This document shows, in pieces, positions 13,250-25,870 of a stretch of 64,000 nt of DNA. The stretch covers positions 18,356,001-18,420,000 of the forward strand of contig CM055317.2 of the NCBI GenBank assembly GCA_029255685.2, in the 5' to 3' direction. The position numbers and the translations under genes are program-made. The stretch is from Silene conica (taxonomy: Eukaryota > Streptophyta > Magnoliopsida > Caryophyllales > Caryophyllaceae). The notes beneath the pieces are model-generated. The model had not been told where the DNA came from and made no database searches. It saw nothing but the letters and a program-made list of their open reading frames with translations. Each line of letters begins with the position of its first letter. Positions within the stretch are counted from its first letter, which is position 1.

Positions 13250-13584
13250 TGTTAGGATTATAGAAGAAAGATGATTTCATAAACGATAATTGTATTATTA
13301 AAGTTGTGTTGATCTCATGAGAATACATAGACATATATATATTATAGATGACCGTACTCTAAACCCTAGACGATAGCCGTCGTAGCTTATCATAACCTTA
13401 TAGGCCTAATATCCTAATATATTAGGATACCAAGCCGATTAGGGCCGACTATCATTAGGGTATGCAAAACTAGGGTTAGAGTTTATTGAAATGTGAGCTA
13501 TTATAATAGCTGATCATATATCACTTAACACACCAATCAATATTATAATTTCTTATGTTATTTTCACCCTTTATAATCTTATCA
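13250..13584 (+). repeat. Complete short LTR with a primer-binding site
   Basis: It runs from TGTTAGGATTATA to TATAATCTTATCA, 335 bp. Directly after it comes tggtatcagatcc (13585-13597), which resembles the initiator-Met tRNA primer-binding site. Directly before it comes the inverted form ggctctgatacca (13237-13249), so primer-site-like sequence points outward on both sides. The LTR ends are themselves imperfect inverted repeats. Confidence 0.65.
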
Positions 13585-13871
13585 TGGTATCAGATCCCCA
13601 CGTTCTTGAGGCCTAAACAACGATATTCCGCTGTCCTGTCGGAGTGACTAATTAACTATGGTGCCCTCCGACTGAATTTTATGATTATATCTATTTTATT
13701 GGTTAAACAAAAAAAAGTTATTTCCTCTATTTTTCAATTCAATGACAAATCTAAGAAATCTTATTATTTTAATCAATGTGCTATTAAATTTACTGGCGAG
13801 TTACGCATTAAAAAAACGAGCGAATTACATACTGAAAAACTGGCGAGTTACGCAGTGACAAAAATCTGAGT

Positions 13872-13971
13872 TACGCACCAAAAATTTGTCTAGCGAGCCT
13901 CATACGCACCAAAAATTTGTCTAGCGAGCCTCATACGCACCAAAATTTGTCTGGCGAGTCATATACGCACC
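13872..13971 (+). repeat. 31-bp tandem repeat, three units
   Basis: The unit acgcaccaaaaatttgtcta followed by gcgagcctcat is present twice almost exactly and a third time with changes. Looser copies of the gcgagttacgca part precede it from about 13793. It lies inside the right arm of the nested LTR structure. Confidence 0.75.
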
Positions 13972-14307
13972 CTTACCAACCAACTTGTGAAAAGGAAGAA
14001 GATTGTTGATAAATGTTTTGAAGGAAGACCATGATGAGGAGATGAAGACGTTCTTTTTTTGTTGATTATGGTTTTCTTGTATTTTTCCAATCGTAAAGTT
14101 TGTATTACGTACTGCCTTTACGATTGCGGGAGGGTATTAGGAATATCAGGCCCATTAAGATCAGCTATCATTAGGGTATGCTAAACTAAGGTTAGGGTTT
14201 ATTGAAATGTGAGTTATTATAAATAGTTCATCATATATCGTGTAGCACACCAATCAACGATATAATTCCTTATGCTATTCTCTCCATTTTATAATCTTAT
14301 CAGTGAT

Positions 14308-15228
14308 AACTATAAACACACATTACTATTATATAACTGGTTCACTTGGTGTATAAGAGCATTGTACAATCAGAACTAATTTAACTGAGTTTATTTGTAT
14401 TTTTTTCGAGCTTCTATATTTTTCATTTATATTTTACTATTTTAATGTCAAAAATTAAAATTTAATTAAGTTTATATATAGTGTTTTTGAGTTTCATGCA
14501 TTATAATTTTTTATGTTCGGTATTTTTATAATGGAGCTCGTATTCTTTCAAATCAAACTCGTGATCTTTAGGTCTAACCTCAAGTAAACACATCGGTTCA
14601 ATTCTATACAATTTGTTGTGCGCGTTGTACAGTTTGCTTAACGCTATAAACAATTGTTGAGAAATTGTACCCAATGTGTTGTTCCTAAAGGTGGCAACTA
14701 GCTCGTTTGGGTCGAGTCTTGTCATGAGATGACAGGTCGATATCAAGTTCACGTTACGTCCGTGTTGGGTCGTTTACGAGTTGGGTTAGTTAGATCAAAT
14801 ATGAGCTCGGGTTGGTTAGGTTGGATTCGGGTCATTGTTGGGTCAGCTCATTGTCGAACTTATTTTCAGGGGGGTTAATTATGATAATTGATCAGACCTG
14901 TATTTTTTAGCTTAACAATTTATTATTGGTCCATTTTCATGGTTATTTAGGGAAATTGAAAGATTAGTTAATTTTATATACTTTTTAAAAGTTTGATTAA
15001 TTTCAAGTCATTTTGGTTTTATGCTCTTGACTTTCCTTTATGATAGAGTTATATTGCGACAAAATGTCATGTCGATTTTAGGGCCAATTTCTTTTCAAGT
15101 CGACCATAATCAGACTATGTCGAATTATGGGTCAATATCACATTCGGCCAATTTTGTGTTTAGGTCCCTTCAGGTTGAGTTTGCTCGTGTTCGAATGTGG
15201 GTCAAACTTTACAACTCAATTTGTTCCT
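14308..15228. other. Intergenic stretch, possible worn hAT-like remains
   Basis: No gene is supported. The phrase taaaggtggcaact at 14689 resembles hAT termini, and the following GGGTCG-rich text resembles hAT subterminal DNA. The 8-mer ttgttcct occurs at about 14682 and again at 15221, which would fit a hAT duplication. No convincing right terminus was found. Confidence 0.35.
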
Positions 15229-15244
15229 AAAATCCTTAAATTTT

Positions 15245-15401
15245 GCCCGCAAGTGTGGAGTCTAGTGGTTAAAACTTGGGTGAAATTCACAGGAGTCCCG
15301 GGTTCAAGCCTCCCCAAAAGCAAAATCTTGGCCCTAGTCAATGCCTAAATAGACTTCCGCGCGTTCCCTCAACACCCAAAAATAAAATAAAATAAAATAG
15401 A
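15245..15401 (+). mobile_element. tRNA-derived SINE
   Basis: The head carries a pol III A box (gagtctagtgg, about 15258) and a B box (ggttcaagcc, about 15301) at tRNA-like spacing. The tail is an aaataaaat-type simple repeat. The element is flanked by a near-perfect 16-bp duplication (aaaatccttaaatttt at 15229-15244, aaaatccttacatttt at 15402-15417). SINEs are noncoding and are copied by LINE machinery, which the window also contains. The length of 157 bp fits plant SINEs. Confidence 0.85.
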
Positions 15402-15417
15402 AAAATCCTTACATTTT

Positions 15418-16366
15418 AACGGGAATTTTCATTAGTTGATGTGTTATATCTATTGCTAGTTTGTAATGGGTCAAGTATGACTCATCTAAGGTTAGGGTTG
15501 AGCAAAATCGGATATCCGATCCAGATTTCGAAACCTAATCGAATATCCAGTTTTAAAATTATGAATTTTGAGGATCCAAATCCGATCCGAGTAATTCTGA
15601 TATTCAGAAATCTAGATTCCGAAAATCTGAATATCCAGATTTTAGAAACCAGATCCGATCTAGTTTAGAGCTCAATTCACAGTGTTTTTTTTGGAAAATC
15701 GCTATTTGAGAGGTGATATAATTCTCTTTATCCTGTCTTCCTTTGTATCTGACTCCTCTTACACCATTCAAACTGTTTGTCCCATTTGTTTTTACGTAAC
15801 AAATATTTCACTTAAAAATATATCATCATAAAGATTTATCAAAATTGTTAACCCCGAGTTAGTCGTACATCATGAACATATCAAAGAAATAAATTACAAA
15901 CACATCAAGTCTATGACAACATGTTAGTGACATTTTTAAGATTGGTTATTACCAAGACATAAGAAGTTTTTCGACGCGAAAATTGTTTTTGATTGTCCTT
16001 CATCATGTCTTTCACAACATGATGCTCACCTTTTTAAATGAATGAAAAAGATTGGTATTATTGAAGAAAATCGAAGATAAAAATGATACTATAAAAGAGT
16101 GTTGTAAAAAAGAAACTCAGAAAAAAAAATTACAAAACCAAATGTAGTATGCGAAAATTCTCATTTGTGACGGCAATATCAGTGGTAAGTTTGTGACTGG
16201 TCAAATAAAATTCATTTAGGGAGATAAAGGCAAACCACTTGTGGTTCTCTACGCACTTTTATTTCTGTCTTATCTAAACAAGTGAGCTATACTAGACCCG
16301 TCGCATACTTGTGACGGATATACCCGTCACAAGAGAGAGACCTATTGTACAATCAATCGAATAAAA
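15418..16366. other. Intergenic stretch, no gene seen
   Basis: From about 15490 to 15690 there are many ATCCGA/ATCCAG words of the kind found near hAT ends, but termini could not be fixed. A near-perfect 26-bp palindrome, cttgtgacgg with its complement, lies at 16308-16333. Confidence 0.45.
16308..16333. repeat. Short palindrome of a dispersed family
   Basis: It reads cttgtgacggatat then acccgtcacaag, a hairpin with about 10-bp arms. Relatives occur at 10507-10527, 21150-21180, 26571-26591, 26682-26701, 34139-34160 and 34303-34329. Confidence 0.7.
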
Positions 16367-17426
16367 TCAATATATATACTTAAAAGAGGTTCTTTTCGAG
16401 CGATTTCATTGGTTATTATTTTAGAACAATTTTATTGGCTATTACTTTAGTTAAATAAATTAAGTATATAAATAAAAAGATAATTAAACTGTAATAAAAT
16501 ATCAGTTGGATAATTATTGTTTTTAAAACGATTGCATTGGCTATTTAGTTTGATTAAATAAATTATGTAAATAAAAAAAAAGATAATTAAGTACTAATTG
16601 TTCGAGTGATGTGATTGGTTGAATAATATAATAAAAGGTTTCAAAATAGGGATAAAAAAAGATAAAATTTGGTATTGTATTAAGAAATTAAATGATAAAG
16701 TTTTCAACACTCCTAACGTGTAAGTCTCTCCAAAACGACCTAAATTATATATTTTGATCATTATCTCTCTAACTTTTATAAATCACCTTATATTAAATTA
16801 AAATTTTAAACCGAATAACAATAAGTGAATAATCATGGTTCAATTAGACTTTCAACAACTTAATTAATAGGGCTACATCTAAAACACTATATAGGCTCCA
16901 AAAAAAACACTATATAGGCATTGTACGCACAAAGAAAATTTGTTGCCTACTGCTCCATGCCTCCATCCTTCTTTTCCTTTCTGAATTGCTCAGATTACAA
17001 CTTAGATAATATTTTTTTCATTTTCTTTTGAGTGTTTATATTATTGCATGTGTATATGTATATATTTTTATATAGAACAATGTATTTTTAACGATTATTG
17101 AGTTTTATGCATCAATAGTTTGTGCATTGAAATTGCAGGTATGAATCATATTAAGCGTATATTGTGGCAATGGAGTTCATGGTGAAATTTTCAAATAATA
17201 CGAACTAAACATCATCATGCATGCGTATACACAAAGTCTCACATAATACTAACGTGTTATGGCCTATGGGTTGAATACAACTCAAGTTCTCATAGTATAA
17301 ATAGTACTCCGTATATATGTAGTCTTTTGAGATTTTCATGCGTGCAAGATTATCATGCTATTTATTATTTACGTATTTGTTGTACATTTTTGATCTTTGT
17401 CTACTTATGGTAATTATTATTAATTG

Positions 17427-17429
<3 letters not shown>

Positions 17430-17477
<48 letters not shown>
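17430..17477. repeat. TA microsatellite
   Basis: About 24 uninterrupted TA units directly to the left of the inverted-repeat MITE at 17478. Confidence 0.95.
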
Positions 17478-18131
<654 letters not shown>

Positions 18132-18539
18132 TGTTTAGCGAAAGTTCAAGACCCTTATTAGATGATTGACAAAAGCAATATCGAAAATTTAATGAAATTA
18201 ATAGGGTGTTATAAGCCTTGTCGACTTTAAGTCATAATTATTATGTATGATGTGCAATGGAGTTTATCTTTTAAATTTGTAATAATGGTATTATTATTGT
18301 GGTCTCAATACTTGATGGTACTTGATCCGAAAATGAACTGAAATTTATACTAATCCAAACCCGATGTCTATAGACTTGAATTATTTATATTTCAAATCCT
18401 TAACAAGTATTGAGACCACAATAATAAATATTAAAGACCATAATGATATGTAGATATGTATGATGTGCAATGGAGTTCATCTAACATGGTATTCCAAATC
18501 CTTGACAGTCTCAATACTCCCCAATATGGCAATAATAGT

Positions 18540-19189
18540 TTAAGAGAATCACGAACTAAAAAATACGAGCACAGAAGAATGCGAGCTATTAACCTAAGAA
18601 TACCAGCTAATACAAAAAGAATATGGGCTATTAAACTAAGAATATGAGCTAATGTAAAAGCAATATGAATTATTAAGGTCAGACGAGCTTTAAAATAAGA
18701 ACACGAATGAATACAAGCTAATGAAAAAACAATACGAGCTATTAAGAGGTAACCCCGTCATGAATTGTCAAGAAGTATCGCTCTTATTAAGGCTATTTAA
18801 ATAGCATACTATAAGAAGTGAATCTCTTTTTTTTACACGAGCTAAAAAAAAATAGAACCAGATTTGCAAGACGTCAAATTTAATGATATAATAAGCACTT
18901 AAGATTACGAGGTATAATTAAAAGAATACGAGATACGAGCTAATGTAAAAGGAATAATAACTTAAGAGAATCAGGAACTGAAAAATACGAGCACATAAGA
19001 TCGCGAGCTATTAATGTAAGAATGTGAGCTAATAGAGCTATTAAGCTAAGAATACGAGCTAATGTAAAAAAATACGAGTTATTAAGATAAGAATACGAGT
19101 TAATGTAAAAAAAAAACATACGAGCATATATATAAGAGGATCACGAACTTAAAAATATGAGCATATAAGAATACAGGGTAATATAAAAA
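18540..19189 (+). repeat. GAGCTA-rich minisatellite, left block
   Basis: Short variable units of about 20 to 27 bp built on aatacgagctaatgtaaaa and aatacgagctattaag repeat irregularly. The same repeat resumes after the MITE at 19190-19968, so the MITE split one array. Confidence 0.8.
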
Positions 19190-19968
19190 AGGAAATATGA
19201 CAAATTACTACCTAATAAGTTCAAAAAATTGTATATTACTACCTAATATAATTAATTTTGCAACTTACTACCTAAAATCTCACAACATTAATCAGTTTGC
19301 TACCTTTTTGACGGAAACCGAACTTAAGTTAGTTTTAAATGTTCGGGATAAGTTAAATGACGATTTTACCCTTTTCTTAATAAAACATCTTTAACTCTCT
19401 CGCTCCCTCCCCCGATTAAACCCCATGATTCTGATTCAACATTCAGATCAATCTCTTTATTATCACTTTCTTCTATCATTCTCTCCATTATTCCAACAAC
19501 TTTTTTTTCCTGAATTTCTCAATTTCACCCAAAAAAGCAACCAACTTTCTTCTTCCTCCGATTAGACCCTTGAAAACATGTTACCATCGGAAAAATTTGA
19601 AGATTTAGGGAGAAATTTGGGATTTATTGATGAAAATAGAAGAAGATTGATGAAAATCTGGGGGGAATGGGTTCTATTGATGAAATAGAGCAAGACTGAT
19701 GAAAGGAGAAATGAGTTTTGTTGAAGTATTAGAAAGGTGTTTTAATGGAGGAAGGTGAGAGAAAGGGTAACATGGGTATTAAATTAGGTTTTAAATTTAA
19801 ACGGGACGAAATAAACTGATTTCCGTCATTTTTTAGCAATTTCCGTCATTTTGGTAGTAATCGTGTCAGTTTTTACACTTATTAGGTAGTTATTTGAATA
19901 ATTGAACATATTAGGTAGTAAGATGCAAAATTTTAGACTTATTAGGTAGTAATATGCAAAATAGCCTA
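19190..19968. mobile_element. MITE with TTACTACCTAATA arms
   Basis: The left arm has three spaced copies of a ttactacctaa word (19204, 19237, 19266). The right arm has the inverse word ttaggtagta four times with variation. Inverted tgacggaaa / tttccgtca words bound the inner part. The core from about 19330 to 19800 has no recognisable coding domain. It could be a deletion derivative of a larger DNA transposon; the superfamily is not clear. Confidence 0.7.
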
Positions 19969-20336
19969 TAAAAAAAATACGAGCTAATGTTAGAAGAATA
20001 CGGGCTAATAAGATACAAATACGAGCTAGTAACATAAAAAGTATACGAGCTATTAAGATAAAAATATGAGATAAAGTAAAAAAGAATACGAGCATATAAG
20101 AGGATCACGAACTTACAAATTTGAGCATCTAAGAATACAGACTAATATAAAAAGAATACGACCTGATGTAAGAAGAATACGAGCTAATTAATAAGATAAG
20201 AATACGGGCTATTAACATAAAAATACGAGCTAATTTAAAAAGTATACGAGCTATTAAGATAAGAATATGAGATAAAGTAAAAAGAATACGATCTAATGTA
20301 AAAAAAATATGAGTTAAGGTTAAAAGAATACGAGTT
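19969..20336 (+). repeat. GAGCTA-rich minisatellite, right block
   Basis: Continuation of the irregular aatacgagctaatgtaaa repeat seen to the left of the MITE. It stops just before a Helitron-like TCTATATATCTCC sequence at 20340. Confidence 0.8.
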
Positions 20337-20727
20337 TCATCTATATATCTCCATTATATTAGAAAGATTTGATAAAAAAATTTTTTAAGATGATGCTCAA
20401 ATGAAAAGTATTCAAGTTATTATAAAAATATATGTGCTTAAAAAAATATTTTGGCAGTGATGCGTAATATTTAAGTGTCTTTCCAAGACCATTGAATCGA
20501 AGATACATGTTTCCGTTGTCATTGGAGTTTCATGCACTTTCAACGTTCCATGTTGTCCCATTGATGATGATACGTCTATGTTTCATTAGCCATAAAAACA
20601 ATCATACATGAATTATTCTCTATATATGCTTATTATACTAAGTATTTTTAGAAGATTAACCGTTACGATAATTACTTTGAAATCATGTCAAGATATTACC
20701 CGGGCAACGCCCGGGCATGAATTCTAG

Positions 20728-21420
20728 TAAAGATTATAAAACAAGAGAAAGAAATAGAAGTGAAGAATGATGATTGATGAACAATGACAATTGACGATTT
20801 GAGATCCGTATGTGATGAATGACAAAAGAAGGAGGCGAGATGAGATAAAATATGGTTTGTGTCGTTTGTAGTGACTTTTTTAGTCTATTAAAATTCGGAT
20901 CAAATTTGGATAGCCGACTTTAAGAAATCACAATCTACATTCAATCCAGTTTATTTTGAAAAAACATATCGGAAGTCCAATTTAAATGATATCTATATGT
21001 ACGTTTTTTTTTTCCGGGATTTCCGATAAAGTTCGGAAAAAAATTTGTTTAGATTTTTTTTGTTCAGCTCTACATGAGGTAGATGAAAAAACAAAAATAG
21101 GGTGGCTAAAAAGTATCAATCGACATTTATCTAATCTAAAATACAAATGGGTCGTAAATTTGTAACGAATATGTCCGTGAGAATAAGAGAGGTGGTTCAA
21201 TTTTAAATGTGACTTTTGGGTTTTGAATGAAGTAAAAGTCACAATAATAAACACAGAAAATAAAAAAAAGAAAAAGCAAAAGAGCCAAATGTCGCATAAG
21301 CATTGGAAATAGTGTTTGACCAACTGATAAAATGAAACGACACAAGATGGTTGAGTCATCCCTAGATGCCATCCCTTCTTTTGTGTAAAACGTAGGCCCC
21401 ACTCTCTAATAGTACCTACT
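20728..21420 (+). promoter_or_regulatory. Upstream region of the WRKY gene
   Basis: No other gene lies here. The stretch holds a worn hAT-like tail near 21050-21080, one member of the dispersed palindrome family (21150-21180) and a W-box at 21315-21321. I could not identify a convincing TATA box. The region directly before 21421 changes abruptly to pyrimidine-rich DNA. Confidence 0.45.
21315..21321 (+). promoter_or_regulatory. W-box (TTTGACC)
   Basis: TTGACC/TTGACT is the core bound by WRKY proteins. This copy lies 296 bp upstream of the WRKY start codon. A second copy lies at 21420-21426. Their presence suggests auto- or cross-regulation by WRKY factors, which is common in this family; binding here is inferred. 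Confidence 0.55.
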
Positions 21421-21426
21421 TTGACC
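21420..21426 (+). promoter_or_regulatory. W-box (TTTGACC)
   Basis: Second TTGACC core, immediately before the pyrimidine-rich leader and 185 bp before the start codon. It could lie in the core promoter or at the start of the 5' untranslated region. Confidence 0.5.
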
Positions 21427-21610
21427 CTCTCTACCCCTCCCTCTCCCTTCCCCCCTTTATTATCTCACCCATCTTCCCCTCTTTCCTTTCTTGTTTTCTC
21501 CTCCTCTCCCTCTTTCTCCCTCTTTCTCCCTCTCTCCATAACTACTTCCTACTATTTCCTTCTTTTCTCCCTCTTCCACCTCTTTTCTAAACTCGTATTC
21601 CAGAGCTATT
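21427..21610 (+). promoter_or_regulatory. Pyrimidine-rich leader of the WRKY gene
   Basis: Roughly 180 bases made almost only of C and T, including three ctccctctttct-type units around 21508-21530. Such Y-patches are common in plant core promoters and 5' untranslated regions. No ATG occurs in it before the WRKY start, so translation would begin at 21611. Confidence 0.6.
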
Positions 21611-23272
<1,662 letters not shown>

Positions 23273-24305
23273 GTCCTACCCACCCACCCCATTTTTAAAA
23301 AAAATGATCGTTTGAAACTCGGTACCATCTGATAGTGCTCGGTGGAGACGTTGGTATCGGGATAAGAGTGATAAGTCAAGAAAAGGTCCCACAAGAAGAG
23401 GTGGAGTAAATGAATGATGAAAACCGTCCAAAAAAGATAAGGGAGGGGGGACAGAAACAAGTGGGAGGATGAGGAAGATCTCATCACGGAATTGTGGTTT
23501 TAACGTTTAGTCAACGGGTCAACGATAGAAGGAAGGAAAGTCCAAGCCAACTTCTTTATGAAGATTGAAATATTGAATTAATTAATTAATTAATTTAGTG
23601 GTATTATTATTATTATTATTATAAAATTAGTGGTGGTGGGTATACGTCACCTACCTAATGTAATGCCTAACATTTAAAAATTGAAAGCTCACCTTTATTT
23701 TATTTATCTTTAAAATTAAAATTTAAAGTCAAAGTTGGCATTTTGTTATTGTTGGGTTATCTTTGGATGTGGAAATGTTAAAGAATGAACGAGATGGTTG
23801 AGAGATGTACGATTGTATGTAATCCGTGATAGAAAAAAGTAAAATGGTAGGGGAGTCTCTGGAGATATGTATGGTGGATTTGGTGGGACTTCATTTGCTT
23901 TAAACAAACCTATTGTCTTTGCTAACCTCCCTCGCTCTTTTTGAGATTATTGTTCTTTCAAATTTGTAAAATTTAGTCAAATTGCTTACTGCAATGTCTT
24001 TTTTTTTTTTTTTCTTATAAGCGCATTCGATATCCCATTTTTTTGTGTCTCATCCCCAGTTTTCCCAAAGCATTTCGTATGGTCAATTTGATAGGGGTAA
24101 CTAACTTACAAAAGTGAGATCGAGATTCTCAAATCTTGTAACTTTCTTACTTGTGCTTTATTTTTACCTTCCTATTATAATTAACGGTAATCTCCTGCAA
24201 AATAGTGCAAAAACACTTTCGAATGAGATTAATAACACACCGGTAAACTAAATATTCAAACTCAAATTAAAGTCATATAATTCACGGGAAACATTCTCGA
24301 CAAGG
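23273..24305. other. 3' flank of WRKY, no further gene seen
   Basis: The first few hundred bases are probably the WRKY 3' untranslated region. A TTA microsatellite lies at about 23605-23622. No other supported frame. Confidence 0.5.
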
Positions 24306-25030
24306 TAGATATACTTTATTTTTATTTTTTGGCAACCGTAAAGATAAATTACAACAAAGCTAATTGAGCCACATTATGTGCTCGCTTATTAAGCCTACGC
24401 GGAATAAAACTAATACTTCTCAACCAGCGACCATATATCCGCAATAATTCCCCGAGCTTGATGATGCATTCCAGACAGTCCCGCAACCTGAAGTATGACC
24501 TGCAGACAATCTGACAAAATACCAAGATGAAGAATCCCCCCACTTACCGCCCATTTCATGACCTCCAATAAACCTCTCGCCTTCGCTTGCATTGCAGACT
24601 CTGCCAAAATAAAATACCACTCTTCCGTCCTGACCACCCCTTGACTATCATACAAAACCCATCCCACAGAAGCTACATGTTTTGATCGCCAAGCCGCATC
24701 CACCTTTACCCGAAAGGAGCCCTCATGGTGCTGCTTTCCAACAAGAAAGAAAGGAGCAGAACCTCGAATATCGTGAATATCCGAACCATTGCCATGTCGT
24801 TCCATAGCATCTCTGTTATGTCCCTGCATACCAATCCTTTCCTTTTTCCAGTCCAAAGCCTTTTGAATTACTCCTACCGAAGCTCGGATATGATTATAAA
24901 AAACTGTCGGAGAAAAAGGCTCATGTCGAAAAATGAGGTTATTCCTGGTAATCCAAATTTGCCAAATAATAGCCAAGAACATCACTAAGGCCTGAAACCC
25001 ATCATCTTGCTTCCACAGGTACGTAATCCA
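24306..25030 (-). pseudogene. LINE 3' fragment with an RNase H domain
   Basis: On the minus strand the frame from about 25025 to 24410 reads into an L1-type C-terminal RNase H: KVDAAWRS (first Asp), GWVLYD, AESAMQAKARGLLE (Glu) and ILSDCLQVIL (second Asp). A shift of frame near 24420 is needed to continue to FIPRRLNKRAHNVAQLAL, the last RNase H block. The upstream WQIWITRNNLIFR part is the usual linker after the zinc-binding region. A-rich sequence at 24310-24340 (minus strand) follows the end. The copy is strongly 5'-truncated, as LINEs often are. Confidence 0.85.
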
Positions 25031-25439
25031 ATTGCCACTTTCGCTAAAAAATATTTTAAATTAAAAACCTCTAAATATATTCAACCAAATCCAAAGTCAA
25101 ACGAAAATATAAGAGAAGGATCTACTACTTCAAAGTTCAAAATGAATGCATTCTTTTTTTAATTGAATAGAGTAAATAATTCAAGTAAATGAATGCATTC
25201 TTTTGAATGGAGTAAATAATTCAGGTGAATGATGAATCTAGAAGCTTGGCTGGGGATAAACAATCGTTCATTATATTCCAAGGATAATGTCTTTTATGTT
25301 TAATTCTTAAGTTCACTTCACCTTATTTTGTTTTTTTGGCTCAGTTCAACACAGGTCATGCATGCGTTATAAATCAAATTTAATTCAGATAGTTTCAGTC
25401 CAAAAGAGCAAGACTAATATATTATGAGTTACAAATAGA
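25031..25439. other. Intergenic stretch, no gene seen
   Basis: AT-rich. A short duplication, gaatgcattctttt, occurs at about 25144 and 25192. Nothing else is supported. Confidence 0.5.
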
Positions 25440-25870
25440 TTGAATTTTAGTCATTGAAATGGTGGCGGACTCGCCTTCGCTCGGGAATAATGACGATAAA
25501 GGCTGGCTTGTCAGTAATAAGGAGGTGATTGAGCTTTCAAATGGGCTTTCAATAAGGACGGGAACCTTGTCGTTGAAGTTGTGGGTAGTCGAACTTTGAG
25601 ATGTCTAGTGATGTTATAAGGGCATGGTTGCGTGTGGTCACAAGATGGAGTTCCGTGGTAACACCCTACCCAAACCTAGATTGGAAATGTTAGCCGTGGT
25701 AACTTGTCAGGTTATGTATTGATCTCACAGAACAACACGAGTCATTTCCAGTGCATTTTGTCCTCACTTATGTGCTTCCCGGGAGCCTGTTCAGGAGGTC
25801 ACTCCATTCTAAGACTACTCTCGATTAAGCACACTTAACCGTGGAGAGTTCTTTGCATGAATAACTAAAA
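25440..25870 (-). mobile_element. LTR-like remnant with a 5S-rRNA-like segment
   Basis: On the minus strand 25787-25851 resembles the 3' half of plant 5S rRNA: ggttaagtgtgctt matches the A-box region, then cgagagtagt, then gagtgacctcctg matches the C-box region. About 135 bp further on comes a gggtagggtgttacca phrase of LTR-end type. LTRs with 5S-like promoters are known from Cassandra-type terminal-repeat elements, so a worn relative is the best guess. It has no coding part, and its ends are estimates. Confidence 0.5.
25787..25851 (-). repeat. 5S rRNA-like promoter segment
   Basis: Matches by eye the internal-promoter half of 5S rRNA with several substitutions; the 5' half is absent. It is therefore not a functional 5S gene. 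Confidence 0.55.

Larger units (their letters stand above)
12507..14302 (+). mobile_element. Small nested LTR structure, TRIM-like (fossil)
   Basis: The outer unit starts TGTTAAGATTATAG and ends TATAATCTTATCA, and is flanked by a 5-bp duplication GTGAT (12502-12506 and 14303-14307). Its two outer parts match the first and second halves of the complete LTR-like copy at 13250-13584. Between the outer halves and the inner copy lie about 550-bp and 540-bp arms whose outer ends are inverted copies of each other (cccgcaattgtaaaggcagtac against its complement). The unit has no coding domains. It is a broken, compound fossil of an LTR element with very short LTRs. Confidence 0.6.

Noticed and set aside
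14682-15228. A hAT element with ttgttcct duplications
   Set aside because: The left end looks hAT-like but no matching inverted right terminus was found, so the 8-mer pair may be chance.
15245-15401. A tRNA gene
   Set aside because: Only the A and B boxes match; there is no cloverleaf end, and a 16-bp duplication and A-rich tail mark a SINE.
18540-20336. Repeat array that could be taken for a CRISPR
   Set aside because: Units are irregular, without constant repeats or unique spacers of even length, and the DNA is plant nuclear.
25787-25851. A functional 5S rRNA gene
   Set aside because: Only the 3' half is present, with many substitutions.
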